64,000 nt of DNA from Simmondsia chinensis (lineage: Eukaryota; Streptophyta; Magnoliopsida; Caryophyllales; Simmondsiaceae). This document shows, piece after piece, positions 28,378 through 39,274 of the stretch (its first letter is position 1; every line of letters begins with the position of its first letter). A program made the position numbers and the translations under genes. Location of the stretch: the NCBI GenBank assembly GCA_018398585.1, contig JAGTTD010000001.1:3102501-3166500 (forward strand), in the 5' to 3' direction. Under the pieces are notes generated by a model. It was not told where the DNA came from. It did not search any database and saw only the letters and a list, made by a program, of their open reading frames with translations.

Positions 28378-31300
28378 TTATACTGACGGGGAAGTCACCT
28401 TCTTCTTCATCATCCACCTCTTTTTAGTCCCCTCTAACGCCTCCTCCCTCATCCTAGAAAGTTCTTGGAACCAGTGCTGGTACTGCGCTTCTATAGCAGC
28501 AATCTCCAGCTTCATCTCTGCGTCGCGATCTTTGTAACTTAGGCTCAACGATGAAGTACTGCTTGCCAAGCTCATCAGACCCGAGGCTCCACCATGTTCA
28601 GCAGATGTCAATTCTTCGAAATTCTTCGCCATTTCACTGAAGTTGCCCTCTTCTTCACAATACAAGTCTCCAAGGTACATTTCGGGTTCGTCAACACTTA
28701 TGCTTTCGAAGATTGCTTCGATGCCATAGCCAACGGAGCTCGCCAAAGATTGATCCATTTTGACTGAATCGTCATCAGGAAGTATATTTGAGACAATAGA
28801 GGCATCTGAATCTTGATCGTCAGAGTTAGCTAAACTAGGAACACAAGAATTACGCTGACCTTGGGAAATCACGTAGTTGGACTTGTCAAACAAATGCTTT
28901 TCGCTCCCTTGTAAGCACCCATCTCGATGAAAGTTTGTTGAACCCAAAAGAGCGTCTTGCTCGGTGCATCCACTCGGTACCACCGAAACCCATGTGGAAG
29001 CCATTGAGTCTTTCTGAGTGCTAACTGCAGCAGGTATATCACATGGACTCCTCATTCCGCTGGAGGAATAAGCATAGATAGGTTTCCAACCGGGCATCAT
29101 TTGCCTTATCAAGTAATCGATGAACTCAGCGATAAAAACCACATCATGATCCGCCAGTTCCAGCTGCTCAACCATCTCACCCGCTACAGAGATGGCTGTA
29201 TCGGCGTCAAGGTAAAACGAAAAATGTATATTTCTCACTTGACCTGAAATCGCCATAAAAACCAAAGTCTTAAAACATTTGATGTGACACATAGCTAATC
29301 AGTAGATCGTAAAGTGTTCTTTTATAAAAAATCACCTTCAAAAGTGGTCATTTTTCACTTAACCACCACAACTTTTTAAATTTTCAGAAAACCACCTTTA
29401 GAAGTTTAATTTTTTTCAAACACCCACCTATGTTAACACAGTTAGTTTCCCATCGAGGCTACACATCTATTTTACATTTTCTTATACAAAACCCGCCAGG
29501 GATGAACACACATGCTGTCAACTCACTTAATAAAGTAATATATCCTTCAATGGTTTCTATGTGCATGGTCAAATTCCACTAAATGCTCTCGTGTACAGAG
29601 ATTCAAACATGCACATAGAACCATCTTAACAAAATAGTGCTTTACGAACTACAGTAAAATCGGCATGCCTTATGTTTCCCCTAATTTTTCATATAACCTA
29701 ATCAAAATCACATGTGTAACTCAAATGAAATACTAGCAATGTTAATGTACGTGGTTGATCGAAAATGTTTGAACTTTTCAAAGTTAACTTTATGAAAAAT
29801 TGAAGAGTATTAGAGAACAAATGAGAAATGACAACTATTGAAAGTAGTTCTTTGTAAAAGAACCCAATAGTAGAAACATATCAAAAAATAATCTCTTGCG
29901 CACCTGACGAGTCAGCTATGCGCAACGTCAGTGATATCGAGTTATCCTCGTTCTTCTTCCCTCTTAACCTGAACTCATTATTCTTATGCGCCCTTGAAAA
30001 TTCCCAAACTTGATCTTGCGGGCTGGGGCAGCTGTTTTCGGTTGATGTGCTCATGGGGAGCTGCTTAGCATCCCCATCAATGTCCATAGAATGAGGCCTA
30101 GACTTGCAGAAACTAGCTGATTTCGGAAGCTGTTTCGGTACCTGTATAGGATCATGGATAGGCTCTTTCGGGTTCACTGATTGAAGAAACGCGGTTTTTA
30201 GTAGCTCCTTTGCAGGTAATCTTTCCGAAGATGGAACCAGACACTTCTCTATAAACTCCTTCATCTGGGGATCTTCCACCTTTGAGAGAGAGGCGGGTTT
30301 GGTTCCCTGTCGACATTGAAGAGAGAAATTGTTCTTGACAGATATTTTTTTCCTTAAAAGTTTGTACTTTTAGCTAAAGAAAATGGTTTCATCTATAAAT
30401 TGATATGGCCATCATGAGTTATACATATAACATGAGATCATTATAAAATGTTTACCCCTCCGTGAAGGAAAATGTTTCCCCCTTTCATTGAGAGGGGAGA
30501 GACTGCTTGCCAAGATATTTCTTCGTTTGATGAATAGCAGCAGAAAAATCATTGCCGGTGATCTTTTTATTTTACATTTTTTTATTAAAACTTCAGTGGC
30601 AATAATGGGTCAATTCCCCCTTCAGTAGAGGAAAGCATTTTTCACATCTGTAGCTGTTATTACAAAGTTATACAAAAAAATAGTAAAAGAGATGGACCAT
30701 TAACGATAACCCCGAGTCAAGAAAATAGAAATGTTGTGCAATGCGAGGCTGAAAAACTTACAGAGGAAACCTTCTTGAAGATTTGAGCAGGATTTTTACA
30801 CTCGCTATAAGGATACTCGAAAGTTACCATCTCCAACATGCACATTCCGAAGGAATATATGTCAACAAGTTCATTGTATTGCTCATCATACAGCTCTGGA
30901 GCCATGAATTCAGGAGTACCTAACATGATCAGTGGATAAAATCAATACTATTATCATTCTAATTAGAGGATATTATCGTCCTGAACGTGATGAAAACAAA
31001 AATTATTAAGAATATTTGAGAATCAAAATAGTTCGATTAAGTAGATTTATCACGACGCAGGTTTCCACTGTCCAAAAGAAATGATTTATCATGACCGTAG
31101 TTAGTGTACTTATAACAAAGTTATGAAACAAACAAGGACTATAAATGACCATTCAGATATATGTAACCTTAGATATAACACATGTAGGGTTGGTCAAGAC
31201 CCCAAACAACAAAAGCAGTTGCTTGGGGACCTTGGTTTGTTGATGACCCTTTTGTAAAATTATATTATTAATTTGCGCATGTCACCATTTATAATTGAAC

Positions 31301-33712
31301 AATAACAACCTATGTTCTATGTAATATAAATGACCCACATATTAGTTAGTGTTACAATATAAAGTCGATTATTCAAGTTTTGTTTAAACTGGCCTAGGCA
31401 TGTCAGTCACCGAATAGGAACCCAACGATCAAGCTTTCTTTGGACCCCTAAAATCCGGGGACCAACCCAAAATAAATGGACCCAAGCTTTCTTCGTTTCC
31501 GTTTGTTCGTAGTTAGAGGTGATTAAAATTAGAGAAATAAATTCGTTTGGCCTTCGCTTAACAGATAGTATAGATAAGCAGCAAAATGCTAACCAATAAC
31601 ACTTCGAGCAATGGGTTGCTGCATTACAATAGCAAGTCCAAGATCTCCGATCTTAACCTCACCATGATTTCCGTTGATGAAAATATTGTCGCATTTCAAG
31701 TCTCGATGAATAATTGGTGGGTTGTGACCATGTAGATAGTCCAAACCACGAAGAATCTGCCTCGCCCAATTTTTCACCGCCTTCATGTCTACATTTTTGT
31801 GCTTTTTACGATACCTGTAAAGAGAAAAATTATTATTTCAGATGCAGGGATCGACTAGAACAACAGGAACTGCACCGAAAGTGAAAGGAAACTTACTGCC
31901 TCAAATTGCCAGAGGTGAACAGCTCGGTGATCATGTTCACTGTTTTCTTCTTGTCATCCACCCATGAATCATATAGTTTAATGATATTTTCATGTCTTAA
32001 TGACTTAAGAAGATGAACTTCAGAGTATAACTTATCCAAACCTTCTGGGGACTGCAGAACATCGTCAATTTTCACTCGGTTCCAAGCAACTTCTATTCCA
32101 TCAACTTCGTCAAACGCCTTGTAACTACATAGAAAGGGAAATGCTTGAGAGTGTACTGAATTAGAACAAGATAAATAGGTTCCATTTGACGTTTTTGTAA
32201 TTTGTTTCTTGGTTGTCTCTGGTTTTCTTGCGCAATGTGCATTCAAAGAATTCATTTCCCCAAGATTTCTATTTCGGTAAGAACAGGATTCATTGTTGTG
32301 TTGTGTCTCAAAAATTATGTGGATTCAGAAACAGTAGTCTGTGATGACAGCGGAGAGCCCAAGCTCAACAGGAAAGGTGTTCCTGAGGGCACATATAAGT
32401 CTTCATTATGCCCATCGTTTTTCCCTCATTGAGGGTTTTCCACGTAAGTCTTTGTGCAAATGTTTTCTGCTATTCTTCATTTCTTTTAAATATGCTATTT
32501 GACATCTAAATCGAACACAATTCTTGTTTATTTTGCATAACAAAATGCAATATAAAATTGGCACATTGAGGGAAAGCATTTTGTAGGAAAATGTTAACAG
32601 AGAAAATCAGAAAGATAAGAGTTGGACCATACACTGTTTTGAATGCTCCCTTCCCTAGGACCTCACCGAACTGTAAGCGAAAAGAACAGAAAACCACGAG
32701 AATCAAATATTAGCATTGACAAAAAGAAGAATAAGGAAGCCGAAAAACTGCTCATGATGGTTATAAACAAGTAGGGTAACGCATTCACAGACATATTTAT
32801 GCTTTACACATTAGATTGTGAAGATTAATTATTGAGACAAAACGTTCATTGAAGCAAAACTGAGACACACAACTAGTAGTTTCACCTTCAAGAGACTTAA
32901 CCATGAAAAACTTAAATATGCTATCGTAATTTTAACAATTATCCAACCACCGTGACCAACTAAAATACACAATTTAAGCCTTTCACCATGGATTAAGGCA
33001 TGCCATTGTGATATATCATGAATCATTTCTTTGTCAAACTCTAATGAAACGGGGGTCCATCCATCGTAGTGGTAGCCTAAAGGCATTTCGGTCAACACAA
33101 ACAATGATACAACAAAATGAAGATTCATCCCAAAACCAATTAACTTAGTTTTATCTTGGTATTTCGCCTTAATTATTTTGAATATGGGATCAGTTTTTGG
33201 GGTGTGTCAAACAACACATGGGAAATCAAAATCTACATATCATTGTTGTCAAGGAACCAACTACCTCAAAAACATAAACCAATAGATAAAGGCTCATAAA
33301 TAATTTTATACTCTAACAGTTATAACTTTAAACAAATCCAGATCGACAAAACAACAAAGAAAATATGTTCATCAGTGAAAATACATTGATATATATACAA
33401 ATATACCTGAACATATTGACCGGTGGGATCTCATATCTTTGTATTGAAGTTATATTAATTGTAAGGGTAGGGGGCCGTTACGATTTGAACTTGGTATTAT
33501 ACCATGTCAAATAACCAATTATAATCTTAAACGAACCTAGATCAAATAAACAACAAAGAAAATATATTCATCAATGAAAACAAATTAAATATATACATAT
33601 ATACCCGAACATATCGACCAGTGGGATCTTTCTCAACATAATCACACTCATTGGGCTCTATTTTACAAAACGAACCATCTCCAGCTGGAATTTTCCCAGC
33701 CTCCGCTAACAT
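28378..33712 (-). CDS. WNK8: WNK (with-no-lysine) kinase, WNK8/WNK10-like
   Basis: Ser/Thr kinase of the WNK family. Seven exons, minus: 33712-33605, 32670-32633, 32124-31897, 31814-31594, 30919-30762, 30306-29904, 29243-28378; all introns GT-AG; 2022 nt, 673 aa. The start [13 protein letters not shown] follows a CT-rich leader. WNK hallmarks: GKGAFK (42-47) with Lys47 in subdomain I, VAWN (61-64) where other kinases have the catalytic Lys, HRDLKCDN (161-168, Asp163), DLG (182-184) instead of DFG, and GTPEFMAPE (199-207). After the kinase domain, [10 protein letters not shown]...VRNIHF (from about 376) is the autoinhibitory, OSR1-C-like region, and the C-terminus (about 625-668) is a probable coiled coil. 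[10 protein letters not shown] and the C-terminal KRWMMKKK resemble WNK8/WNK10, which is the basis for the symbol. No broken motif seen. Confidence 0.93.
29300..29880. other. WNK intron 6
   Basis: Intron 29244-29903. TTCTTTTATAAAAAATCACC near 29320 and TTTGTAAAAGAACC near 29870 form a weak inverted pair, so a degenerate foldback insertion is possible. Nothing else seen. Confidence 0.35.
32200..32470 (+). repeat. Possible Copia LTR fragment in WNK intron 2
   Basis: TTTTCCCTCATTGAGGG followed by TTTTCCACGTAAGTC is the typical 3' part of a Copia LTR (compare 13025-13060). Lies antisense to WNK. No coding potential. Confidence 0.4.
33315..33637 (-). repeat. Tandem duplication of WNK exon 1/intron 1 junction
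   Basis: About 33515-33637, including the 3' end of exon 1 and its donor, is repeated at about 33315-33440 inside intron 1. Shared words are AACAACAAAGAAAATAT, TTCATCA and GAACATATYGACC. On the minus strand the intronic copy still reads GGTCAATATGTTCAG then GTATAT, a usable-looking donor but no obvious acceptor. The region between holds an LTR-like patch (TACCATGTCAAATAACC). Confidence 0.75.
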
Positions 33713-33725
33713 TCTTGAAGAAGAA

Positions 33726-34330
33726 GAAGACAGAGAGAGGGAGAGAGAGAGAAACAGAGCAACAAAAAGCGCAAAAGTTTCACAGCACCCAGTTAAAGAC
33801 AAGGGGTGTCCACTTTCCCAAGAACCCTAATTTGAATCAAACAAGGAAAATTCTCAAAGAACGCCTTCGAAAACGAAGAATCGAACGCCGATCTCGACGG
33901 GAATTGGAATCGGAATCGGCATTCGCAAAATTCCCAGGACTTGAAAGAATCCATAATAACAAAAGCCCTAAAACGGTACGCACAGTTTCGCAATCCGCCC
34001 ATATATACATATCCCAATCACACCAAACCCATCAGGACCCAATTCTCCAATTCCAATTCTAACATCGACCCAGTTAACAGAATCGGGTTTTGAAATCCGG
34101 GTAACATAAAAAACGCAACGACATTGGGGATCAGGGAATGGGGGAATTAGGGTTTGGGGATTCGCATATGGAGAAGAGAGAGAGAAAGTGGGTGAACTAA
34201 TGGATGAAAACGAAGAAGAAAAAAAAGAAGAGAGAAAATGAATCGACGAGAGAAAGAGAGATTGTGGGATTGGATTGAGATGGCAATTGAAGAGAGAGAG
34301 AGAGTGAAGGGATGAACGAACAAATTGTGA
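33726..34330 (-). promoter_or_regulatory. WNK leader and core promoter candidates
   Basis: Upstream of the WNK start the minus strand is CT-rich: (GA)n on the plus strand at 33729-33752 and again at 34175-34305, as in plant leaders and Y-patch promoters. A TATA-like TATGTATATATGGG (minus) lies at about 33998-34012, which would put transcription start near 33970. Signal-based inference. Confidence 0.35.
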
Positions 34331-34662
34331 GGTTTGAATTTTGGGAATGTAACTTAACTAACTGGTCTTTTGTCGTCAAGTATTATACGACGTCGTTTGA
34401 GGGGGTGATTAGCTTGAAACGGTGCGTATGAGACGCGGGGGACGCTAGTTGCTTGGGGATTGAAAAGGTCAAGCTGCGTCACGAGCTCACGGGATGTGCG
34501 CCTGGGTTCTTGGAGACGTTACAGTTATTATCCAACGCATATTATATATATATATATATAAAATAGATTATAAAATATCTCTAAGTTGATTTGATATGAT
34601 ACAGTAATATTATATAAATATGAAATAAAGATTTTATATGATATGATATTAAAGTTTAAAAA

Positions 34663-35065
34663 GTAAATTATATAAAATTTTTCTATCTTTTGCTTTAAAA
34701 ATAAAAAACTCTCTCACAAATAAAAGCACTCACAAAACTTATCTCACTTTTAAAAATTTATTACTTAACCTCATACAACTTATTTTTGACTATTTTACCT
34801 CTCAAAAGTGAGGGAGTTATATGTTGAATTTTATTTTTAAGATGAGATTTTATATTATTAGGTAACAATTAGAAATTTTATTTTTATTCAAAATAAAAAA
34901 GCTCTAATTAAAAATAAAATTAAATACTTAATTATTTTATTTTGAGGGGCAAAATGGATCAAAAAAAAGTTGTTTGGAGATAAAGTGATAAATTTTTAAA
35001 AGTGAGAGGTTTAGTGACTGATTTTCTACTATTGAAGCAAAAATTAGAGGATTTTTTATAATTTA
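34663..35065. mobile_element. Foldback (Mutator-like) MITE, family A copy 2
   Basis: Inverted ends GTAAATTATATAAAA and CTAAATTATAAAAAA (complement of right end). Internal blocks TTTTTAAAAATTTATTAC and TTTTGAGGGGCAAAATGG match copy 1 at 11663-12353. No convincing target duplication. Confidence 0.65.
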
Positions 35066-35317
35066 GATCCGTTATTCACTAGATTGAGGTAGACATATTA
35101 AAATTTGGATTAATAATATAAAAGGAACAAAACTTTTAGAAATAACGGACACTTGAAACTTTGGATAATTAAATTGAAAAAAAAGTTAGCCTATTTATAA
35201 TGCATTAAGAACAAATGAAAAGCCGAAACACTATGAATAAAAAGGAATCATAAACTAATTAAACTAGAAAAACCAAAAGATCCCATTGATGTTAGCCACA
35301 AAGATTGGCTAGTTACA

Positions 35318-35569
35318 ACAACAACAATAAATCCAGTGCCTCAAGGGCACCCGTAAAAGCGAGGTCTAGAGGGTTGATGTACGCAGCCTTTCCACTTCAG
35401 GGTATGAAGCTGAAGAGAAGCTATTTCCGAGGACCCCCAACCTGTCTCTTCAAATCATTGAACTCAACAAATAAAACGAAGAATTTAAAGAGAGAGAGTA
35501 AGACTAGCATACCTACTCCAGCTTGGTGCTACAATACAACACGGCCCGAGACCAAAGCCCTTCTTGATC
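35318..35569 (-). mobile_element. RTE-type LINE 3' end or derived SINE
   Basis: Minus strand ends in GGCACTGG...TTGTTGTTGTTG. The shared tail (GGTCCTCGG, GGCTGCGTACATCAACC) follows a non-5S head of about 125 bp with GGTCTCGGGCCGTG. Flanked by a duplication of about 20 bp, CACAAAGATTGGCTAGTTAC (35298-35317) and CACAAAGATTGGCCAGTTAC (from about 35572), so a complete insertion. Confidence 0.8.
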
Positions 35570-35828
35570 TCACAAAGATTGGCCAGTTACAAGCATGAAA
35601 TGAGAGAGAGAAAATGCGAAACTTTTTTTTGACCAAGGAAAATGTAAAACTTACGCACTTGCTAAAATTAAATATTAGCTAATAAAATTCAATACAAAAT
35701 ACATTGAAAATACAAGAAAATATCAGTATTCAACATATGATGATGGCAATTTCAATTCCAATCTTGACAGATTGGGAGTTGGATGAAATTTAAATTTTAT
35801 TTTTGGTTGAAACAGTAATTGGAAGTTG

Positions 35829-36008
35829 CCCATCATTGGATATCTCAGTTGGTGGCGTCTCCTACCTATGCGGTCATCCCCATGGTTTAGGAGTTCGATT
35901 CTCGCTGAGGATATACTCATGATTTACTTACTAATAAGGGCTTGTGGACTGTTTTTATGGATCGAGGTTGGTTGGGGCAACCCAATCCCGCTTTACCAAA
36001 AAAAAAAA
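35829..36008 (+). mobile_element. tRNA-derived SINE with poly(A) tail
   Basis: A-box-like TATCTCAGTTGGTGG and B-box-like GGAGTTCGATTCTC about 35 bp apart, body ending GCTTTACC then A(11). Flanked by AGTAATTGGAAGTTG (35814-35828) and AGTAATTGAAGTTG (36009-36022), a near-perfect target duplication. 180 bp, complete. Confidence 0.88.
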
Positions 36009-36024
36009 AGTAATTGAAGTTGAA

Positions 36025-37505
36025 ATTCGAATTTATAACTAATTATTTCAAGTTTTTGGTCAATCAAGTTAGATCATTGTAGATTTTGAGTCAACCAAAG
36101 TCAAATTTTGATAGGATTGAATTATTATGGGTTCGAGCCATGTCAAGTTTCAGGTCAACTCGTGTCAAGGTTTAGTTGAGTCAAATTATATCATGCTTAA
36201 GTTGTGCCGAATCCCGAGTTAAATTGGTGGGTTCATTTTGGGATTTGACAAATTACATTATTCTATATTATATATATTCAAATATCATATTATTACTATA
36301 GATTATATTTTGTTATAAAAGTAAGATGAAAACGTACATTCAGTATGTCCTTAATATGTGTTTGAAGCAAATAAATCGAGAACAGTGGTGATTTAGGTGT
36401 GCTTCAATAATATTGCATCTCATGTTTACACTAATATTGGTCATTTAGATAATTCCTGCAGTATTGGCAGAATATTTTTCTTCTGATTTAAAAAGCAAAA
36501 TAATTACCATCGGTGACTGAGTTTGACAAAGTTTATTGAAAAATAACAAAGATAGAGATTAGGCTTATTAAGCGTCGAGCGATTAATGATGCCACAAGAG
36601 TGAACTCAAACCATGTCGAAATCAACAAGATACTAAGAAAATTAAGTACAATTTCAACGTTATACTATCTGAATATCGATAATAATACGTAGATAAAAGT
36701 AATACACACATTAGAGGCATCAAATACGCTCTCAAGTGATCAATCAAAATATAGACATTGTTTTTGTCAAAAAAAAAAAAAAAATATTGTGGGATTGAAT
36801 TCAAAATTAAAGACGAGAAACACAGACTAATTTATATAAGTAACAACAACTCCTTTTAACTACAATTGAGAAACGATTATAGAAGTTTACCCTATATGTA
36901 TAAAATTAAAAGTTTTATTCTCAATAAATGTTAAATGCCAGAGACATATTTTTAGCGTTAAATATATAGATATGTATATTATCTAATGATACAAACCGAG
37001 TATCGCCAGCTGTCAAGACCTCCTTCACAGTTACCGCCATCACCTCTATCGCCAACGCTCATTCAATTACCTGATTGCCAGCCGCCAACCGGATCTCCAT
37101 ACATGGTGACACCCCAACACGCACCAAGCTACTGCAAACACTCCCGCTCAGCAGCTGTCTTCGCCCACTCGCCTACCAGACCTGCGCATCACTTGCCATT
37201 TGCCACCTTCTAGATCCTTCCATCACATGCCACATCAACACCCCCTTACTAGTATAAATGAGTAGAGAGGTCATTAGCGTTAGTTTGCAAAAATGATGTA
37301 AAAGTGTTATGCCGTAGTCTCTCTTTCCCCCAATTTCTCTAGTTATCTCCCCATTTTTTTTCCTTGTAAGCCTCCATAATTGGAGTAATTTATCGATATA
37401 TCTATATTACCTTGTGTTTACCATTGATACTGAGTTAGATTTATATACTTTGGCTCGTATCATCTAATTAACAATACCATAAATATTATAGTTGCACATT
37501 TAACC
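36025..37505. other. Gene-free stretch
   Basis: No gene. 36985-37230 is a GC-richer tract with open frames on the plus strand but no recognisable protein; it is followed by TAGTATAAATGAG and a pyrimidine-rich block at 37315-37370, which could be an LTR fragment. Low certainty. Confidence 0.35.
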
Positions 37506-37519
37506 TATAATAAAATTAA

Positions 37520-37770
37520 GGGTAAATTATATACTAGTACCATAAATTTTGGTGTATTAATTTTTTAGTCCAAAAAGTTACAAGTGGTTAATAAAATAGT
37601 CCAAATAATTGCAAAAATAAAAATGGAGCCTATTTTACACCATTATACACCAATATTTTGGACTATTTTATTAAATATATTATAACTTTATGGACTAAAA
37701 AATTATTTCACAAATTTTATAAACTAAAAGATTAATACACCAAACTTCCCGGTACTAATATGTAATACCT
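37520..37770. mobile_element. Foldback (Mutator-like) MITE, family C copy 1
   Basis: 251 bp. Ends GGGTAAATTATATACTAGTACC-like (quoted: GGGTAAATTATATACTAG) and, complemented right end, AGGTATTACATATTAGTACC. The arms share TTAATTTTTTAGTCC and AAAATAGTCCAAA words. The flanking TAAAATTAA is perfect at 9 bp (37511-37519, 37771-37779), the Mutator signature. Confidence 0.82.
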
Positions 37771-38330
37771 TAAAATTAAAATAGAAATGTATTTTAACTA
37801 ATTAAAGATATCATAAATATTATAGTTGTAACTTTAACATATCATAACAAAATTAAATAGTGATATTTTAACATATAATCAGCATGTAATACAATGCAGT
37901 GCCTTAGAGTGACCCATTGATTGTGGGACTTTTACATCGTTCTAGTGTTTGTTGCTTTGATTTATTTAGGGCATGAGTTGTATTTTTTTTCGTCTGTAAT
38001 TTTATTTTTAAAAAATTAAAAATTATATTATGACAATAAATTTTTATTCTTAATTTTTGTTTTATTTTCTAGTTTGGGTCGAAATTCAAGAATGAAAATA
38101 TTTTAGGGAAAAGAAAAAAACTCATATTTTTTTTGTAAAATTAATCATTAGTATTTGTAAATTTATTCAAGTTAGTCCTTTAATATAATTTTCTTATTTA
38201 AAATAGTCTCTTATAATTTATTTTGTGATAAAACTGGCCGCCATCATAGGACCAACACTAGTGAAAATTAAAAACATAAGGGGCTAATTTTGATATAGCA
38301 TAAAATATGAGAAACTAATTTTAAATAAAA

Positions 38331-38762
38331 AGGCTAAATTACATAATATTAACCTGAGGTTTAATATATTAATTTTCTAGTTCAAAAACTTGGTGAAATA
38401 ATTTTTTAGTCAAAAAAGTTACATAAAAGGAATATAAAGGAGCATATCTAGTGCCTCAAGGGCTCCCAACTACACATGGTGTTAACCTGAAAAGAGGCTA
38501 TTTTTCAGTGTCCCTAACCTGAAGGTGAGGACTTCCCAGGAGGTCACTCATCCTGGTACCACTCTCGCCCAAGCACGCTTAACTTCGGAGTTCTAATGGG
38601 ATCCGATGACTGCGTGTTGGTGCCCTCTTTGGGGCCCACTTTTATTCTTTCACATCGTTGTTTTGACTATTTTATTAAATATATGTAATAATTTAGACTA
38701 AAATTATTTTACAAAGTTTATGAATTAAAAATAAATGGATGAAACTTCAGCGTATGAAAATG
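38331..38762. mobile_element. Family C MITE copy 2, split by a SINE
   Basis: Left part 38331-38435 (GGCTAAATTACATAATATTAAC, TATTAATTTTCTAGTTC words) and right part from about 38640 (TTTTGACTATTTTATTAAATATATG) align in order with copy 1 at 37520-37770. The SINE at about 38443-38632 separates them, so the SINE arrived later. Confidence 0.7.
38443..38632 (-). mobile_element. 5S-rRNA-headed SINE, copy 4, internal deletion
   Basis: Minus strand. 5S head (GAACTCCGAAGTTAAGCGTG, GAGAGTGGTACCAGGATGAG) is well kept. The tail lacks most of the GGCTGCGTACATCC part and jumps from AAAATAGCCTCTTTTC to GGGAGCCCTTGAGGCACTAG. No clear target duplication. Confidence 0.75.
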
Positions 38763-38800
38763 CACAGGAGATTTAATTCAAAATGAAAAATGGTACAACA

Positions 38801-38863
38801 GGTGTCGTGGTGTAGTTGGTTATCACGTCAGTCTAACACACTGAAGGTCTCCGGGCGACGCCA
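38801..38863 (+). pseudogene. tRNA-Val(AAC) pseudogene lacking the T arm
   Basis: GGTGTCG...CGACGCC form an intact acceptor stem. The D arm (GTGTAGTTGGTTATCAC, A box) and anticodon arm TCAGT-CTAACAC-ACTGA are intact, with anticodon AAC at 38835-38837. After AGGTCTCCGG the sequence jumps directly to GCGACGCC. Compared with the usual plant tRNA-Val(AAC), 11 nt (TTCGAACCCGG) are missing, removing the T loop and B box. The gap lies between two CCGG words. 62-63 nt instead of 73-74. It cannot make a normal tRNA. Confidence 0.88.
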
Positions 38864-38899
38864 CTCATCTCTTTTCCATTTTTTTTCCGCTAAATTTAT

Positions 38900-39274
38900 T
38901 TCCTTCCCCGTAAACGACGTCGTCTGCTTCAAACATAAGTCATCGACAGTTATACCTTCTCTCTCTCTCTCTCTCCTCCCTCGGTTCATACGGACTTTTC
39001 GTTTTCACTACCAATGTAAATTCCAACTACAACAAAGAGAAAAATCATCGAGAAACCCTAGGCAAATACGCGTCGTTTTAGGGCAGCTCAGCTAGGGTTT
39101 AAACCCCGAAACGCGTCGTTTTAATGGCGGCAAGCACGGAGTAAGCAGAGCCTTATGAATGGAAGCTCAACAACAGCTAATGAAGTCGTCCGGCGCTGCT
39201 AACGGTGGCCGTTGGATCAAATCGGGCTGTGCTATTCTCAATGCAGATTGATACGTGTTCTATTGGCCAATGAG
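38900..39274 (+). other. Orphan promoter/first-exon-like fragment
   Basis: GC-richer than its surroundings, with (CT)n at 38958-38975, AGAAACCCTAGG (telobox-like) at about 39050, two ACGNCGTTTTA words and a possible start ATGGAAGCTCAACAACAGC at 39159. The frame from it (MEAQQQLMKSSGAANGGRWI...) stops at 39251, before a good donor CAATGAG/GTATTC at 39274/39275. Not recognised. It may be a truncated or pseudogenised first exon, perhaps paired with the exon-like block at 43305-43357. Confidence 0.35.

Noticed and set aside
33715..34062. 115-residue open frame on the plus strand
   Set aside because: Antisense to the CT-rich WNK leader and promoter; basic low-complexity peptide.
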